DNA from: Symsagittifera roscoffensis
Lineage: Eukaryota; Xenacoelomorpha; Acoela; Convolutidae
Direction: 5' to 3'
Assembly (NCBI RefSeq): GCF_963678635.1
Contig: NC_087069.1
Coordinates: 14,358,660-14,422,659, forward strand
DNA: 64,000 nt
In this document: positions 46,201 to 56,155 of the stretch, piece after piece
Position numbering within the stretch: position 1 is the stretch's first letter
How the letters are laid out: each line of letters opens with the position of its first letter
Translations under genes and position numbers: made by a program
Notes under the pieces: generated by a model
What the model was told of the DNA's origin: nothing
Databases searched by the model: none
Seen by the model: only the letters and a program-made list of their open reading frames with translations

Positions 46201-49137
46201 TCGAACTATAACAGACCAAACAGCAATTATCAAAATAGATCGCGAAATAATTCACAAAACCGACATTCAAGTTATAATAACCGTTATAGAAATTATTCCC
46301 AATCACCACACCGGAATAATAATCACTATAATAACTCTAATAATCGTCATAGAAGCAGTACACCTAAACATCAAAGACAAATCAATCAAGTACAAGCTAA
46401 CCCAGAAACAACATCAGACCCCCCAGGTATTGATGACACAGTAACTGATACGTTACAACTCAATCAAATAAACTGTACATCATCAGATTCAGAAAGTGAT
46501 ACAGAAAACACTCTTTCTATCAATATGATAAAAGTCGAAAATGACTATGAATCTGTCATATATGAACAACCCTTTCCATCACACATATATGAAAATCAAT
46601 CAGAATTTCTTCAAAATTATTACACTACACCTATAAATTCCACACCAACAACGCAAGAAACAAATGCAAAAAATACTACAGAACAACCCAATCAAAATGT
46701 CAAAACAAAATGCTTAAATACAAACCACATCTACCAAAATATACAAAAAGAACAACCCAAAGAAAAAATCTGGACAATACCATTTCTCTTAGAAAGCCCA
46801 AGAAACAAAGAATTTCAACCACCAGACCTTGAAATCGATTTTTTAATTGATTCAGGAGCAGAATCAAACATAATAAACATTCCCACATGGAATGAAATAA
46901 AAACTTTACACCCAAAGCTAACACCTCTTGAAACCTCCAGTACGCTAGCAACAGCACAAGGATCAACATTGATAAACTACGGAAAAATCCAATTATTTCT
47001 CCTCCCTACTAGAACAATGGAGCAAAGTAAAATTCTAAATAAGCCATTTAAACAAATATTCCATATCACTGATATTAAATATAATATCATTGGAATACCA
47101 TTTATTTCGAAGTATATACCAACAATTAACATACTAAATAGTAAAATATTAATCAAAGATAAATATACAAAAACAAAAGAAACATCCTTAACATTTTTTC
47201 AAAGATTAAATAAACAACCACCATTCTTTTCAAAATTCTATCCGATATTTAACCAACAAAGAAAACACCTGAAACCACTATCAGGAAACATCTATAATTT
47301 TTCAATCAAACAAGTTCACCAATATGATAAAGAACAAAACAAACAAAAATTTTATATGTCAGATTTTGAATTCAAACCTATTCACAAATTCTTCAAAATC
47401 ACAATCTCATCCATAAAATATTTGAAAAATTCGAATTCAGATATCATTTCCTTACATGTCTATAACAACACACCTTACCAAGTAACATTACCTTTAGGAC
47501 TTTTAGGATATTGTGAAACCAACGCTACAATATCACCAGTACACGAAAAAGCCTATCGCGTAAATAATATACTCCAATTACTAGATATTTGCCAATCTAC
47601 AATTCTTAATGAAGAATTATCTATAAATAATATAATAAGTAACGAAAAAAGAAATACGGATTATTTCACAAAAACTCCATATTTCAAACCTACATTCAAC
47701 ATAAGTAACTACACAGAGGACCAACAGAAATTTTTAACAATGTTTAATTTCCAACATTCACAAATAACACAAGACGAATTCGAAAAGTTAGCCAAACAGC
47801 TAATTAAATATTCATCAGTCTATGCAACATCAAAATTCGATGTTGGCAAAATCAGTTCATCACTACATCTCCCATTAAAACCAGACGCAGTTTTCAAAAA
47901 ACAGAGAGCAAGTAAAGTACCAATTCACTTACATGATAAAGTAAACGGATTACTCGATATTTTAGAACAGTACAATATTATATCACCAGTTAATAAAGAA
48001 GAACAACCAAAAGGCAACACATTTATCAACCCCGTTATCATTCTAGCTAAAGGAGAATCATTAAAAATCGTTCTCGACGCTAGATACCTCAATTCACTCA
48101 TAGATGAATCAAAATGCAATTGGCCCATCGAACCAATACAAGTTATTTTAACAAAAATAAACGGCAAATACTTCACAACCGCCGACATGAATAGTGCATA
48201 CAATCAAATGCCACTAGATGAACAATCACGACGTTTAACACAATTTGTTATCGGAAACCAACAATATGAATTTAACCGCTTATTCTATGGAATATCCATA
48301 GGACCAGCAGCATTTTCAGCTTTTATGAGCAAAATTTTTAGACCACTAATACTCAAGAAAAACGCAATCACCTATCTAGACGATGTTTTTATGCAATCAC
48401 AAACAAAAGACGAAATGTTCAAAGTTTTAGAAAAATATCACCAAATACTTCAGAACGAAAATCTGAAGGCCGCCCCCGATAAATCACACTTCTTTTTGAC
48501 AAGAGTTAAATTCTTAGGACATAACATAGAAAGAAAAACAATCACTCCACTGAAATCACGCATTGACGCTATTCAAAAACTTCAACCACCAACAAATAAA
48601 AAGAAAATCCAAGAATTCCTTGGAATGTTAAACTTTTTAAGTAAATATGTTTATAAAATGCAATTATATCTACGACCATTTTATAACATCCTTAGACAAC
48701 AAAATAACTTTGAATGGAACATAGAACATCAAACACGATTTGAAGAAATAAAGAAACTTTTAACTGAACAAATTTCAAACACAATTCCAGATTCAAATCA
48801 ACCATTTTATGCAATGTGCGATGCTTCGAACTTTGGCATCGGTGCAGCACTATTACAATCACATAATGGTACAAATAAAATGAACCTGATATCAGCAAAT
48901 TCCCGATTATTCACTCAAGCAGAGCTACGACTCTCAACTCTAATGAGAGAATGTACAGCCATAATATATACACTGACAGAATATGAATTTCTGATACTTG
49001 GATCAAAACATCCAACAGTTTTATTCACAGACCATAAACCAATCATCTTTCTTTTTACACAAAAATCTAACCCAAACCACCGAGTTTACAGATTTCAACT
49101 AATTCTAATGAAATTTCCAAACTTACATATAGTTTGA
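43207..49137 (+). CDS. Gag-protease-RT-RNase H polyprotein (to in-frame TGA)
   Basis: 1,976 codons. The capsid-like Gag core is around residues 580-800 (FTGTDPEYSVEDYLNAV; AAQKWF). A CCHC zinc knuckle follows with Cys828, Cys831, His836 and Cys841, then an Asn/Arg/Ser/Tyr-rich region (about 880-1080). Aspartic protease is marked by LIDSGAES with Asp1215. RT has motif A (TADMNSAYNQM, Asp1660) and YLDD (Asp1725, Asp1726). RNase H is marked by MCDASNFGIGAALL (Asp1872) and FTDHKP. The frame is interrupted by TGA at 49135-49137 at the end of RNase H and then stays open to 51399 without a shift. Gag and Pol share one frame, so no frameshift site is required. The lesion may be a single nonsense change or a readthrough codon. 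Confidence 0.92.
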   Translation: MSSTHTPGDETPDDDEIFPFIVDADTDRGQHIFCQNLLVNLFEPGISPCKTEFPDVKIKRQIIDHYLKDICNITQQYGIYSIEFTSPNHNNRTYTIQTDDLDLEFSKVFSEYIKSIQYHNSQRANSIFTNEVFAIIYSYISILENELPLTNVSPTETSKHLRVRHEITLLSSYLNIIKENFTKDDVSQYTKHDLQKILAWFIIDYFTHNIDLIAQARKNFRPQNSNDDTAITEQSDYVWDPEWSHPAFISFPQSISSQAIGTISYIRDYVRVIPLTIDATPLNYNTFLPDTQNNSLNSTVIHNENLNGTRNLTQQDIQTPSHFINEEIVHTTTTQQSISPIRPNLTTPRNTNLSQTQVTLQSTVKPSVAPKYSHMDYQTYRPMTIPSKTRKTFTRNNFADHNYNYTHPSKTNYQPQRNFNQYTKPRNWDNPTAQYNSKNFQPNPPQDRSENYPFFQQNKNKKQTSYQMDYLSSDDDFLQPDIFAPNTQEYRRQGIQKTRTNHRNFSPQPIDAQHQQPIQQQNPMTAHSYQPSQMQNEIPLPYYLQQHEITRNQLSNFSQMPNAAESLQMTMNPYLMGGSSITSNKPLMVFTGTDPEYSVEDYLNAVTANLILNIGPEPINTPLHQNWIHRRTALIQTTLDGAAQKWFSVLPLEIKSNWKRFTQEFSKMFDSERNKQQQRVLCNEIRRLPNETIKQLAVRIETLVRKAYSLNTHDYKNTKMTEILMMTLTPQLRKIAIKKRASHPSSIREPDLGFRKLVDKLEQAEITMKLEETENLKLQYVNRIETTPTNINNIQESETDLVEKITEILNIYEKNPNFKGKPSFKKWCNYCRRYGHSISECRQKQQDSQNKPQKYKEPNKSFYQYMKKDQNLPNKNVYSNNSSGKPLPNNTSYTRNQSPYNSSYRGRSPERRNTQNSSQNHYNRPNSRNNYSRSNSNTQRFVSRSNSQSRNNYYPNNQSRNSSYNRNRNYSYNRNRSYSNNRNQNYPNNRSRNNSYNRSNYNRPNSNYQNRSRNNSQNRHSSYNNRYRNYSQSPHRNNNHYNNSNNRHRSSTPKHQRQINQVQANPETTSDPPGIDDTVTDTLQLNQINCTSSDSESDTENTLSINMIKVENDYESVIYEQPFPSHIYENQSEFLQNYYTTPINSTPTTQETNAKNTTEQPNQNVKTKCLNTNHIYQNIQKEQPKEKIWTIPFLLESPRNKEFQPPDLEIDFLIDSGAESNIINIPTWNEIKTLHPKLTPLETSSTLATAQGSTLINYGKIQLFLLPTRTMEQSKILNKPFKQIFHITDIKYNIIGIPFISKYIPTINILNSKILIKDKYTKTKETSLTFFQRLNKQPPFFSKFYPIFNQQRKHLKPLSGNIYNFSIKQVHQYDKEQNKQKFYMSDFEFKPIHKFFKITISSIKYLKNSNSDIISLHVYNNTPYQVTLPLGLLGYCETNATISPVHEKAYRVNNILQLLDICQSTILNEELSINNIISNEKRNTDYFTKTPYFKPTFNISNYTEDQQKFLTMFNFQHSQITQDEFEKLAKQLIKYSSVYATSKFDVGKISSSLHLPLKPDAVFKKQRASKVPIHLHDKVNGLLDILEQYNIISPVNKEEQPKGNTFINPVIILAKGESLKIVLDARYLNSLIDESKCNWPIEPIQVILTKINGKYFTTADMNSAYNQMPLDEQSRRLTQFVIGNQQYEFNRLFYGISIGPAAFSAFMSKIFRPLILKKNAITYLDDVFMQSQTKDEMFKVLEKYHQILQNENLKAAPDKSHFFLTRVKFLGHNIERKTITPLKSRIDAIQKLQPPTNKKKIQEFLGMLNFLSKYVYKMQLYLRPFYNILRQQNNFEWNIEHQTRFEEIKKLLTEQISNTIPDSNQPFYAMCDASNFGIGAALLQSHNGTNKMNLISANSRLFTQAELRLSTLMRECTAIIYTLTEYEFLILGSKHPTVLFTDHKPIIFLFTQKSNPNHRVYRFQLILMKFPNLHIV

Positions 49138-51399
49138 ACTGCAGGAAAAAATCTTGCATTACCAGACACCTTAAGTCGAAATACACCACCTGAATTACTT
49201 ACACGAAAAACAACAGTTGAAATACCCAAAAACATAAAATTCTACCTTGCAGAAAACGAAACATCACCCCGATTAGAATGCAAATATGCAGTTAAAACTG
49301 ATATTGAACAATCACAAATAAATAATTTACAACATTTCCCACTTTATTTAGATTGTCAAAATAATCATTATGAAGTTGACCTACTTGGAACATCAACTTT
49401 TAAACCAATTCCATATTCCCAATGGATAAAAAATAACACCCAACAAAAACGAACAAAACAACACCAAACTAAAAAAGACCATTTTCCACTAATAGAAAAA
49501 GAAAATTTAACTGATAAAATAAATTTATCAGGACCACCAACAACCGATTCGAAATACACAATAAATCAAGTTTTTGATCTTCATGACCCATTAGATACAA
49601 TACCCTTATCTAAATTCGAAATTGAAAACATTTTTCTCCCTCCAACAGAAACAATTACAATTTCAACACTAAAACAATACCAAAATCTTGACCCAATAAT
49701 TCGACAACTAAAATCATGGCACAAATATAAAACTAAACCTATCAAAGCAGATTCAACCATTCTAGGAAACAAAACACTCCTCCGATACTTTCGCAAATTT
49801 AACAACACAACAATTAACGAAAATACTGACCTTTTAGAATACAACTTAAACGAATCCATAGTCCCCTGTCTTCCCTTAAGTATGATTCTCATCGCTTTTA
49901 ATATTTCACATACACAAAACATTAAAGGACACTCTGGATCAGAAAAAACATATTCAAATTTTATACAAAATTTTTACTTCCCAACTGCACCAATCTGGAT
50001 AAAAGTTCTATGCAATGATTGTATAGTATGTCAGCTAAATAAACCTTACCCAAATCAAAAACAAATAGCACAAAAACAAGATTTTAAAGGACAAAGTTTG
50101 TACTTTAATCACCGTATCTCATTTGATACTAAAGGCCCAATTTCACCCTCATCAGAAGGAAACTCCTACATTATGGTAATTGTTGACGCATTCACACACT
50201 ATGTAGCACTTAACCCAGTACCACATTGTAATGCTTATTACGCATATACAACACTTTATGAACACTGGATAGCAAAATTTGGACTACCAGAAATTTTAGT
50301 CACAGACAATGGTACAGAATTCATAAATAATGAAATAATAACACTATGTCATTTATACAACATTAAACACAAACCACGTACATCTCATGCACCTTGGACA
50401 AACGGCTTAGTCGAAGGTATGAACCGTTCACTACAAGAATATCTTAGATGTATCATCAACGGAAATGATACAAAATATACCGAATGGTCAGCAGATGTAA
50501 AATTATTTCCCTTAGCATATAACTCACAAATTACGACAACACTAGGAATGTCACCATATGAAATGGTTTTTAACCAAAAGCCACGCAAACCAATAATGTT
50601 TACAGCAAATTCCCATAAAAACGCACAAGGTTATTGTAAACCAAATAAAGACTCAATTTGTTATAACCTACCTTTACATACACACGATGAAGATCATTTT
50701 CATCACCCACAAATTCTTAAATTAGCCTCCGGTACACACACCGAATGGATTTTAAATAGAGATAAGAAACACAATGAAATTTACCAAAAAATAACGAAAA
50801 AGTTATTACAAAGACAAAACATAAATGAACAAATTAATTCACGTTTTACACCAGCTTCCGATTTAAAAATTGGAACATTTGTTCTCATACCTAATTTTAA
50901 TACTCAAAAAGGAATTTCTAAAAAATTACAACCCCTCCGAAAAGGACCCTACCAAATAATTGCAAGACCCACTGATGTCACATATAAAATTACCGACTCG
51001 AATAAAAAAGAAATCGTTCAGCACCGAAACAACCTATTACCTTACTACCCAAAAGAATACGCACTCCGCGAATTAACCCAATTATATTCCTTCACAGGAT
51101 TAAAAATAGTTCAAAACGAACCACATCTGAAAAATACAGAACAAAATGATAACCCCACCGAAAATCAAAACACAAAACCAAACGCTACCAAAAACACTAC
51201 AAAAAATCTAGACCACAAAGAATCCCAAAAGCAAAGAAAAAATAGAAAAATGACAGAACAAATAATACCCCAAGAAGAAATAGACAAATCAGAACATAGA
51301 AAAACAACAAGACTCCGAAATCAACCACGTAAAAACTACAAAATGTTCATCCCCCAATCTAAAATATTAAAGAAAGTAGAATTTAAAAAGTCATTTTAA
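49138..51399 (+). CDS. Integrase region of the same Pol frame
   Basis: Continues the Gag-Pol frame after the TGA; there is no stop between 49138 and 51396. The first 248 codons are a linker containing LPDTLSR, the usual end of the RNase H/tether region. From the Met at 49882 the integrase shows an HHCC finger (SHTQNIKGHSG, CNDCIVC). The catalytic triad is Asp82 (SFDTKG), Asp142 (VTDNGTEF) and Glu178 (GLVEGMNRS), with 35 residues between the last two, counted from that Met. A GPY-type module follows near residue 355 (RKGPYQII). A charged, Lys/Asn/Gln-rich tail ends at 51399. Whether translation reaches it depends on the TGA. Confidence 0.9.
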   Translation, partial: TAGKNLALPDTLSRNTPPELLTRKTTVEIPKNIKFYLAENETSPRLECKYAVKTDIEQSQINNLQHFPLYLDCQNNHYEVDLLGTSTFKPIPYSQWIKNNTQQKRTKQHQTKKDHFPLIEKENLTDKINLSGPPTTDSKYTINQVFDLHDPLDTIPLSKFEIENIFLPPTETITISTLKQYQNLDPIIRQLKSWHKYKTKPIKADSTILGNKTLLRYFRKFNNTTINENTDLLEYNLNESIVPCLPLSMILIAFNISHTQNIKGHSGSEKTYSNFIQNFYFPTAPIWIKVLCNDCIVCQLNKPYPNQKQIAQKQDFKGQSLYFNHRISFDTKGPISPSSEGNSYIMVIVDAFTHYVALNPVPHCNAYYAYTTLYEHWIAKFGLPEILVTDNGTEFINNEIITLCHLYNIKHKPRTSHAPWTNGLVEGMNRSLQEYLRCIINGNDTKYTEWSADVKLFPLAYNSQITTTLGMSPYEMVFNQKPRKPIMFTANSHKNAQGYCKPNKDSICYNLPLHTHDEDHFHHPQILKLASGTHTEWILNRDKKHNEIYQKITKKLLQRQNINEQINSRFTPASDLKIGTFVLIPNFNTQKGISKKLQPLRKGPYQIIARPTDVTYKITDSNKKEIVQHRNNLLPYYPKEYALRELTQLYSFTGLKIVQNEPHLKNTEQNDNPTENQNTKPNATKNTTKNLDHKESQKQRKNRKMTEQIIPQEEIDKSEHRKTTRLRNQPRKNYKMFIPQSKILKKVEFKKSF

Positions 51400-51993
51400 G
51401 ATTTTATACTTCACAATCTTGAAACCTCCGTAACATTTTTCATTTCAATTTTTCAAAATAACATGCTCACAAGTACGCAATAATTCTAGTTCAAAATAGA
51501 CCAATAGGATTCATCCAATCCGCCACTTTCTCTAATTCAAACTAAGATCAATTAGACGAATAATCTAGAACTCCAGGCACATCTCTAACTATAACTTTAC
51601 AACCTCCAGGTCAAAAATAAGCAAACCACTCCAACTTGACAGCTAAAATAAATATCACCATAATACCGTACCCCTCCCTTATCTAATAACCCAAAGATCA
51701 ATAATATTTCCCCAACTCAGACCACGAATACCCCCAAAACAAATTTGATAACTTAGCCTAAAGTAACAAAATGAAGATTTTGATTAGCCTAAAGTATAAA
51801 AATCTCACCATACCCCGGATCATTTGACAAACAAAAATAAAGAAAAAGACGACCTCCCGATCATCATAAAAATTGCCCCCAACAATTTTTTACAAAACTC
51901 AACCCACTTGTCAAAAAACTAATAAATAATCCGACCACACTAGAAAATCGCCTCAAACAGCAAAAAATATTCGATCAAGAGATCATTTCTTAA
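51400..51993 (+). other. Pol to membrane-ORF interval
   Basis: About 0.6 kb without a substantial ORF. A pyrimidine-rich run (tgctcttctctcaaacag) at 51993-52010 resembles a 3' splice site and could serve a spliced mRNA for the downstream genes. Nothing else recognised. Confidence 0.4.
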
Positions 51994-52224
51994 ATGCTCT
52001 TCTCTCAAACAGTTGCTCAAATACTTATAAATTTTAAACATTTTTTTACAATACTTGAAACCTTTATAATATTTCTTTTTGATATACTTGAATCTTTTCT
52101 AATAATAATAATCATTTTTTGTAACATTTTTTTAATTTTCTACACTCTACTCGAACTATTCCTCCAACTTTCCAAAACCCTTGAATATATCCACAGGTAC
52201 GATTTTAACAACTTGTCTAAATGA
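51994..52224 (+). CDS. 76-aa hydrophobic membrane protein
   Basis: Dominated by Ile, Leu and Phe; residues about 10-60 could form one long or two membrane-spanning helices, with a short polar end (EYIHRYDFNNLSK). Its TGA overlaps the ATG of the next ORF as ATGA (52221-52224), as in compact viral genomes. No family recognised. A small viroporin-like or Env-associated membrane protein is only a guess. Confidence 0.5.
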   Translation: MLFSQTVAQILINFKHFFTILETFIIFLFDILESFLIIIIIFCNIFLIFYTLLELFLQLSKTLEYIHRYDFNNLSK

Positions 52225-52409
52225 TACGAACAATTTTCAGTAGAACTGATATTTTTTTATTGTTCGTAATTTTCATAACATTTTTATCATCCCTCATTTT
52301 GACCATATGTAAATGTATAAAGAAAGCAATCATCACATTTGCCCTAGCAACAATTTTCCTAATTATTTTTTTGGAAGAATATTATAATAAACACAAATTT
52401 TCTCACTAA
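52221..52409 (+). CDS. 62-aa membrane protein, head of a longer frame
   Basis: Two predicted membrane segments (IFLLFVIFITFLSSLILTI and IITFALATIFLIIFL) around a CKCIKK turn. The TAA at 52407-52409 is followed in the same frame by 379 further open codons with no ATG. The original product may therefore have been a two-TM protein with a long tail, now cut by this stop. Alternatively, the stop separates two products. Confidence 0.5.
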   Translation: MIRTIFSRTDIFLLFVIFITFLSSLILTICKCIKKAIITFALATIFLIIFLEEYYNKHKFSH

Positions 52410-53549
52410 AGTAATAATTCAAAAAAACTATCAAAAATTGCTACTCAACAGTCACAAAGTCAGTCTTCACCGACATCATCCCAAGATAATCCAACACCAC
52501 CTTCAACTACTCAAAATCCTCAAACATCTACACGAATTTCTTTTCAAGATAATCCATACACTTTTGAAGAACGGCACGCTCGTTTATCTGAACCACTAGA
52601 ACCAGTTCAACGACAAGCATCTCTAAGTGAACCAACATATAATCTTTACCCAACACTACCACAAGAACTAAGTAGAATACGAAACCTTAGTCAAAACCAA
52701 AACACAACAGAAATAAATAGACAAATTATACATCCTCGACGAAATAGAAATTTTCAAACTCCCCGAGTTCATTTCGAAATACCTCAATCACCATCACAAA
52801 CCACTCCAGAAAACACCACTGGTATCACACCAGAAACTCCTACACTTTTTTCACAACGAAGCACTTCAAGTCTACCCTCAGACTACTTAGGTTCAACACC
52901 AACATCTGAACAAGCACGAGAAAATCCTTTTAACCCCCCAAACCTAACATCACGACTGCCATATTGGACTACACATTCATTCACACAAGGTGAACCAAAT
53001 TTAGTCAATGACCCCATAGACATTTCTACAGATACAACATCCTCATCACTACCAGAAACATTATCACTACCATCAACACCATCAATAAGCCAGATTTCAC
53101 CACCACCTTTTAACTTCAATTTTCCAAATAATCTCGACGCCAGATATCGAGAACAATCATCAATAAATATTCCTTTAAGACTAGATTGGAATACATTTAA
53201 AGCACCTCCACCATTATTTGGACAACATCAAGAAAGTAACCGCCTTCATAACTGGGCACTTAATAGATTACAATATCGCCAAAATATTCACAACGATATC
53301 CGCGATCACAATATTCAAATACTCCAACAAAACAGTTTACAATTAAAGTTTGAAATCACAGTTAAATTAAACAATATTACACAACATCCCTACCCATTAA
53401 ATCCACCTAACATAACAGCTCAATCACTACCACCACCGTTTATAACTACTGAAGTAATATACAAATACGACAGATATACCAAAAACACAATTGGCTACAT
53501 TACATTTTATAATCCATACTCAGGATTATCATACACATGTATATTCTAA
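52410..53549 (+). CDS. 379-codon ATG-less frame, Pro/Ser/Thr/Gln-rich with folded C-terminus
   Basis: Directly after TAA 52407-52409 the frame stays open to TAA 53547-53549 and contains no ATG. The first ~240 codons are low-complexity (Pro, Ser, Thr, Gln, Asn). The rest looks folded, with an amphipathic stretch and a beta-like end (KFEITVKLNN; GYITFYNPYSG). It overlaps the Env-like ORF by 13 bases. Expression would need the upstream membrane ORF with the stop bypassed, a spliced-in start, or a non-ATG start. Codon use (A-rich, G-poor) matches its neighbours, so it is a real coding region. Confidence 0.65.
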   Translation, partial: SNNSKKLSKIATQQSQSQSSPTSSQDNPTPPSTTQNPQTSTRISFQDNPYTFEERHARLSEPLEPVQRQASLSEPTYNLYPTLPQELSRIRNLSQNQNTTEINRQIIHPRRNRNFQTPRVHFEIPQSPSQTTPENTTGITPETPTLFSQRSTSSLPSDYLGSTPTSEQARENPFNPPNLTSRLPYWTTHSFTQGEPNLVNDPIDISTDTTSSSLPETLSLPSTPSISQISPPPFNFNFPNNLDARYREQSSINIPLRLDWNTFKAPPPLFGQHQESNRLHNWALNRLQYRQNIHNDIRDHNIQILQQNSLQLKFEITVKLNNITQHPYPLNPPNITAQSLPPPFITTEVIYKYDRYTKNTIGYITFYNPYSGLSYTCIF

Positions 53550-56155
53550 AATTATTAATTTTTCTCCAACTCCTTTTTCTAGTAACCTCAAATCAAAACA
53601 TAAACCCTTCCCCCCGTACAGGACCACAAGATTTATTGGTAACACATTACGATTGCGAAGAAAATGAACAAAAAACACTACACAAATATGCAATAAATCA
53701 AGTATCACAATGTGAAACAGAACCACAAGCTATAGAAACCACAAATGTAATAGCAACACTCTATTCAAAAGCCCGAGCAACAACAGTTACAGGTTATAAA
53801 TTCACAGCGACATTTTCCGAAAAGAAAGTACATTGTTCACAAGTCTCCAACGGCAACAAAAACCGACTTGACCATGAATCATTCTATCAAAGTAATATAG
53901 AACGTCTTTTACATCTCAATCCCGACGATTGTAAAAATGAATTACTCAGACTAAACATCACACAAAATAAAAACTCCGCAAGAAAGTTAGTTAACTTTCA
54001 AGTTTTTTCAGACTCTGTACATCAATCACAACTTGAAAGACACCAAGGACATATAAAACTAGACGAAAAATACCCGTATAACGGCGCACACGGACGATTA
54101 ACCTATGACCTACATGATAAACATTGGATACCACACATTGGTATAAATAACCCATCAAACTGTAAAGCAGACACAAAAAATAAAGGATACCAAGAAATAA
54201 TGTTTTTCGATTGGAAAATACAACTCGAAAAAATACAACTCACACGAGATTTATCTGATAATACAATGATCTATCAAGGAATCCGACTACCTTGTAAAAA
54301 TGATCAAGGATATTGCGACCCTACAACAAGAACACAAGCAACAATTGTTTGGTTCCCCGAAGATACATGTACAACATTTCAAGTAGCAAAAATACACGCT
54401 CGTATGATAAAATTTCACGAAAAATATTTCATACAATCAATTCCTTATGAACAAGTCCATCCATCACGAAAACTAAGTTCTAATTTTAGAAACATTGACA
54501 ATATAGAAAATAAATTGACACGTTTTCAAATATATCAAGAAACAGAACTTGCATGTAAATACAGGAATCCACTTCACAGAACACAATACTCTGAAATATT
54601 AGTTGAATACGAAAAAGGATTCGACATGACCACTGGAAAAGTAAAAATCGACCCATATGCCACAGGTCATCCTCCAAACGAAGGAACATCCTATATACCA
54701 GTTAATTTTGAAAAAAGCAACGGACAACCTGGTGGACATCTAAAACCTTATGACACCAGAAGCACACGCTTACAAGAATTATCACTAATGAATACTACAT
54801 ATTTCGGTAATATCCACTATGATATTCATTTAGATATGAAACTAGATTATACAATTAGCCGAATTTTTCAAGAAATGTCACTCTCCGAATTAGAAACATT
54901 ACACCACCTATGCGAATTAGAACGAACACAAATATTACAATCACTTGCACTAGCAGTATTAAAAATACCCTACGCAGGATACTTATTATCAGGAAATAGA
55001 TCAAATTTTTTAGACTATGAAGGAAACATCTTATGGTTTTATACTTGTACCAAAAAAGTATCACCACTATACGTTTTTGAAGATAAACGATGTTATAAAA
55101 GAATCCCTATCTTTTATAAGAATAAAGTACATTTCGTGGATACACTTTCACGAAGAACCTATTTCTGGGATACCGCAGTCCCATGTGGATCAGAAAACAG
55201 CCACAATGTAGTACAACTAAACCCTGATGAAAATAAATATTATCTTCTCACTCCATATCCCACATTAATGCAATCACTCAAAAAATTTTCACCAGAAAGC
55301 ATTCGCGCTATTGCTCGAAACCCAAATATAGACTTACAATCAATAGGAATCTATTCAAAATCAGATATTCAACATCACATTAGAACACAACAATTCCAAG
55401 AATTATTAACACAAATGGACACTATACAAAGACAATCAATAGACCAAAATTTACGCAAACTTGCAGAAACCGCAGGATTTGCCGATATCTACACGCAAGA
55501 CTATAGCGGATATTTTAAAGACATTAAAGATTATATATATCTAAACGGTGAAAAATACCGTCCCCAAGATATATCACCAATTAACATTTTTAGCTTTGTT
55601 ACACTCAAAAATGAGATCCTCGATTTTCTAGGATGGCCCTACTACATCTTAGAAAAATTGACTATTTTATACGCAATGTTTAACTTTATTGGATTTCTTT
55701 TCTCACTCTTAAAAGGAATCTACAATACATGTGCTATACACACACAAGTAAACAGACAAGCAAGCGTAGCACGCATACTCTTTGCAGGATTTTTTGGAAT
55801 CTTTTCTACATCTATAAACAAAATTCTTTTAGACGCACAAATAAAAGAATATAACACAAAAATAACAACACGACAAAATACATACGACGAAGAACATAAC
55901 AATGTAGACATAACGCCAACGGCACCACAATTACCACCCCTACCAAATAACCATCCACTATCCCTAGTCCCACGAAATTTTCGAAACTTAGCCATCACAC
56001 ATAATCCAAATTTTCGACTCACCACATCACAAAGTCCCATTCAACATATAATGACACACCAGTCACAAGATGATAATACTTATGAACAAATTATTGAACA
56101 GCCCCATACCACCGCTTTTCAATCTCAAAATAATAATTTTTTTAGCCCACGATGA
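53537..56155 (+). CDS. 872-aa Env-like membrane glycoprotein
   Basis: Hydrophobic signal peptide at residues 1-18, then a large Cys-containing ectodomain with several N-glycosylation sites. Recognisable blocks are HYDCEEN, YAINQVSQC, a downstream HCSQVSNG and, late, CYKRIPIFYKNKVHFVD. A helical region (about 616-650) precedes a membrane anchor at about 708-728 (LTILYAMFNFIGFLFSLL) and a second hydrophobic stretch near 744-760. The cytoplasmic tail contains QLPPLPNN. The block order resembles the glycoprotein family of jingchuviruses and related negative-strand viruses, captured as env by several invertebrate retroelements; this assignment is by eye only. Position 3' of pol fits env. It overlaps the preceding frame by 13 bases and the next by ATGA. 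Confidence 0.7.
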   Translation: MYILKLLIFLQLLFLVTSNQNINPSPRTGPQDLLVTHYDCEENEQKTLHKYAINQVSQCETEPQAIETTNVIATLYSKARATTVTGYKFTATFSEKKVHCSQVSNGNKNRLDHESFYQSNIERLLHLNPDDCKNELLRLNITQNKNSARKLVNFQVFSDSVHQSQLERHQGHIKLDEKYPYNGAHGRLTYDLHDKHWIPHIGINNPSNCKADTKNKGYQEIMFFDWKIQLEKIQLTRDLSDNTMIYQGIRLPCKNDQGYCDPTTRTQATIVWFPEDTCTTFQVAKIHARMIKFHEKYFIQSIPYEQVHPSRKLSSNFRNIDNIENKLTRFQIYQETELACKYRNPLHRTQYSEILVEYEKGFDMTTGKVKIDPYATGHPPNEGTSYIPVNFEKSNGQPGGHLKPYDTRSTRLQELSLMNTTYFGNIHYDIHLDMKLDYTISRIFQEMSLSELETLHHLCELERTQILQSLALAVLKIPYAGYLLSGNRSNFLDYEGNILWFYTCTKKVSPLYVFEDKRCYKRIPIFYKNKVHFVDTLSRRTYFWDTAVPCGSENSHNVVQLNPDENKYYLLTPYPTLMQSLKKFSPESIRAIARNPNIDLQSIGIYSKSDIQHHIRTQQFQELLTQMDTIQRQSIDQNLRKLAETAGFADIYTQDYSGYFKDIKDYIYLNGEKYRPQDISPINIFSFVTLKNEILDFLGWPYYILEKLTILYAMFNFIGFLFSLLKGIYNTCAIHTQVNRQASVARILFAGFFGIFSTSINKILLDAQIKEYNTKITTRQNTYDEEHNNVDITPTAPQLPPLPNNHPLSLVPRNFRNLAITHNPNFRLTTSQSPIQHIMTHQSQDDNTYEQIIEQPHTTAFQSQNNNFFSPR

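Noticed and set aside
44399..46444. Other plus- and minus-strand ORFs inside Gag (for example 44399-44737, 45833-46444)
   Set aside because: They are shadows of the low-complexity, stop-poor Gag sequence; no independent features.
53560..53582. Splice acceptor for an env mRNA at ctcctttttctag
   Set aside because: It lies within the signal-peptide codons downstream of the env ATG, and hydrophobic codons make such tracts by chance.
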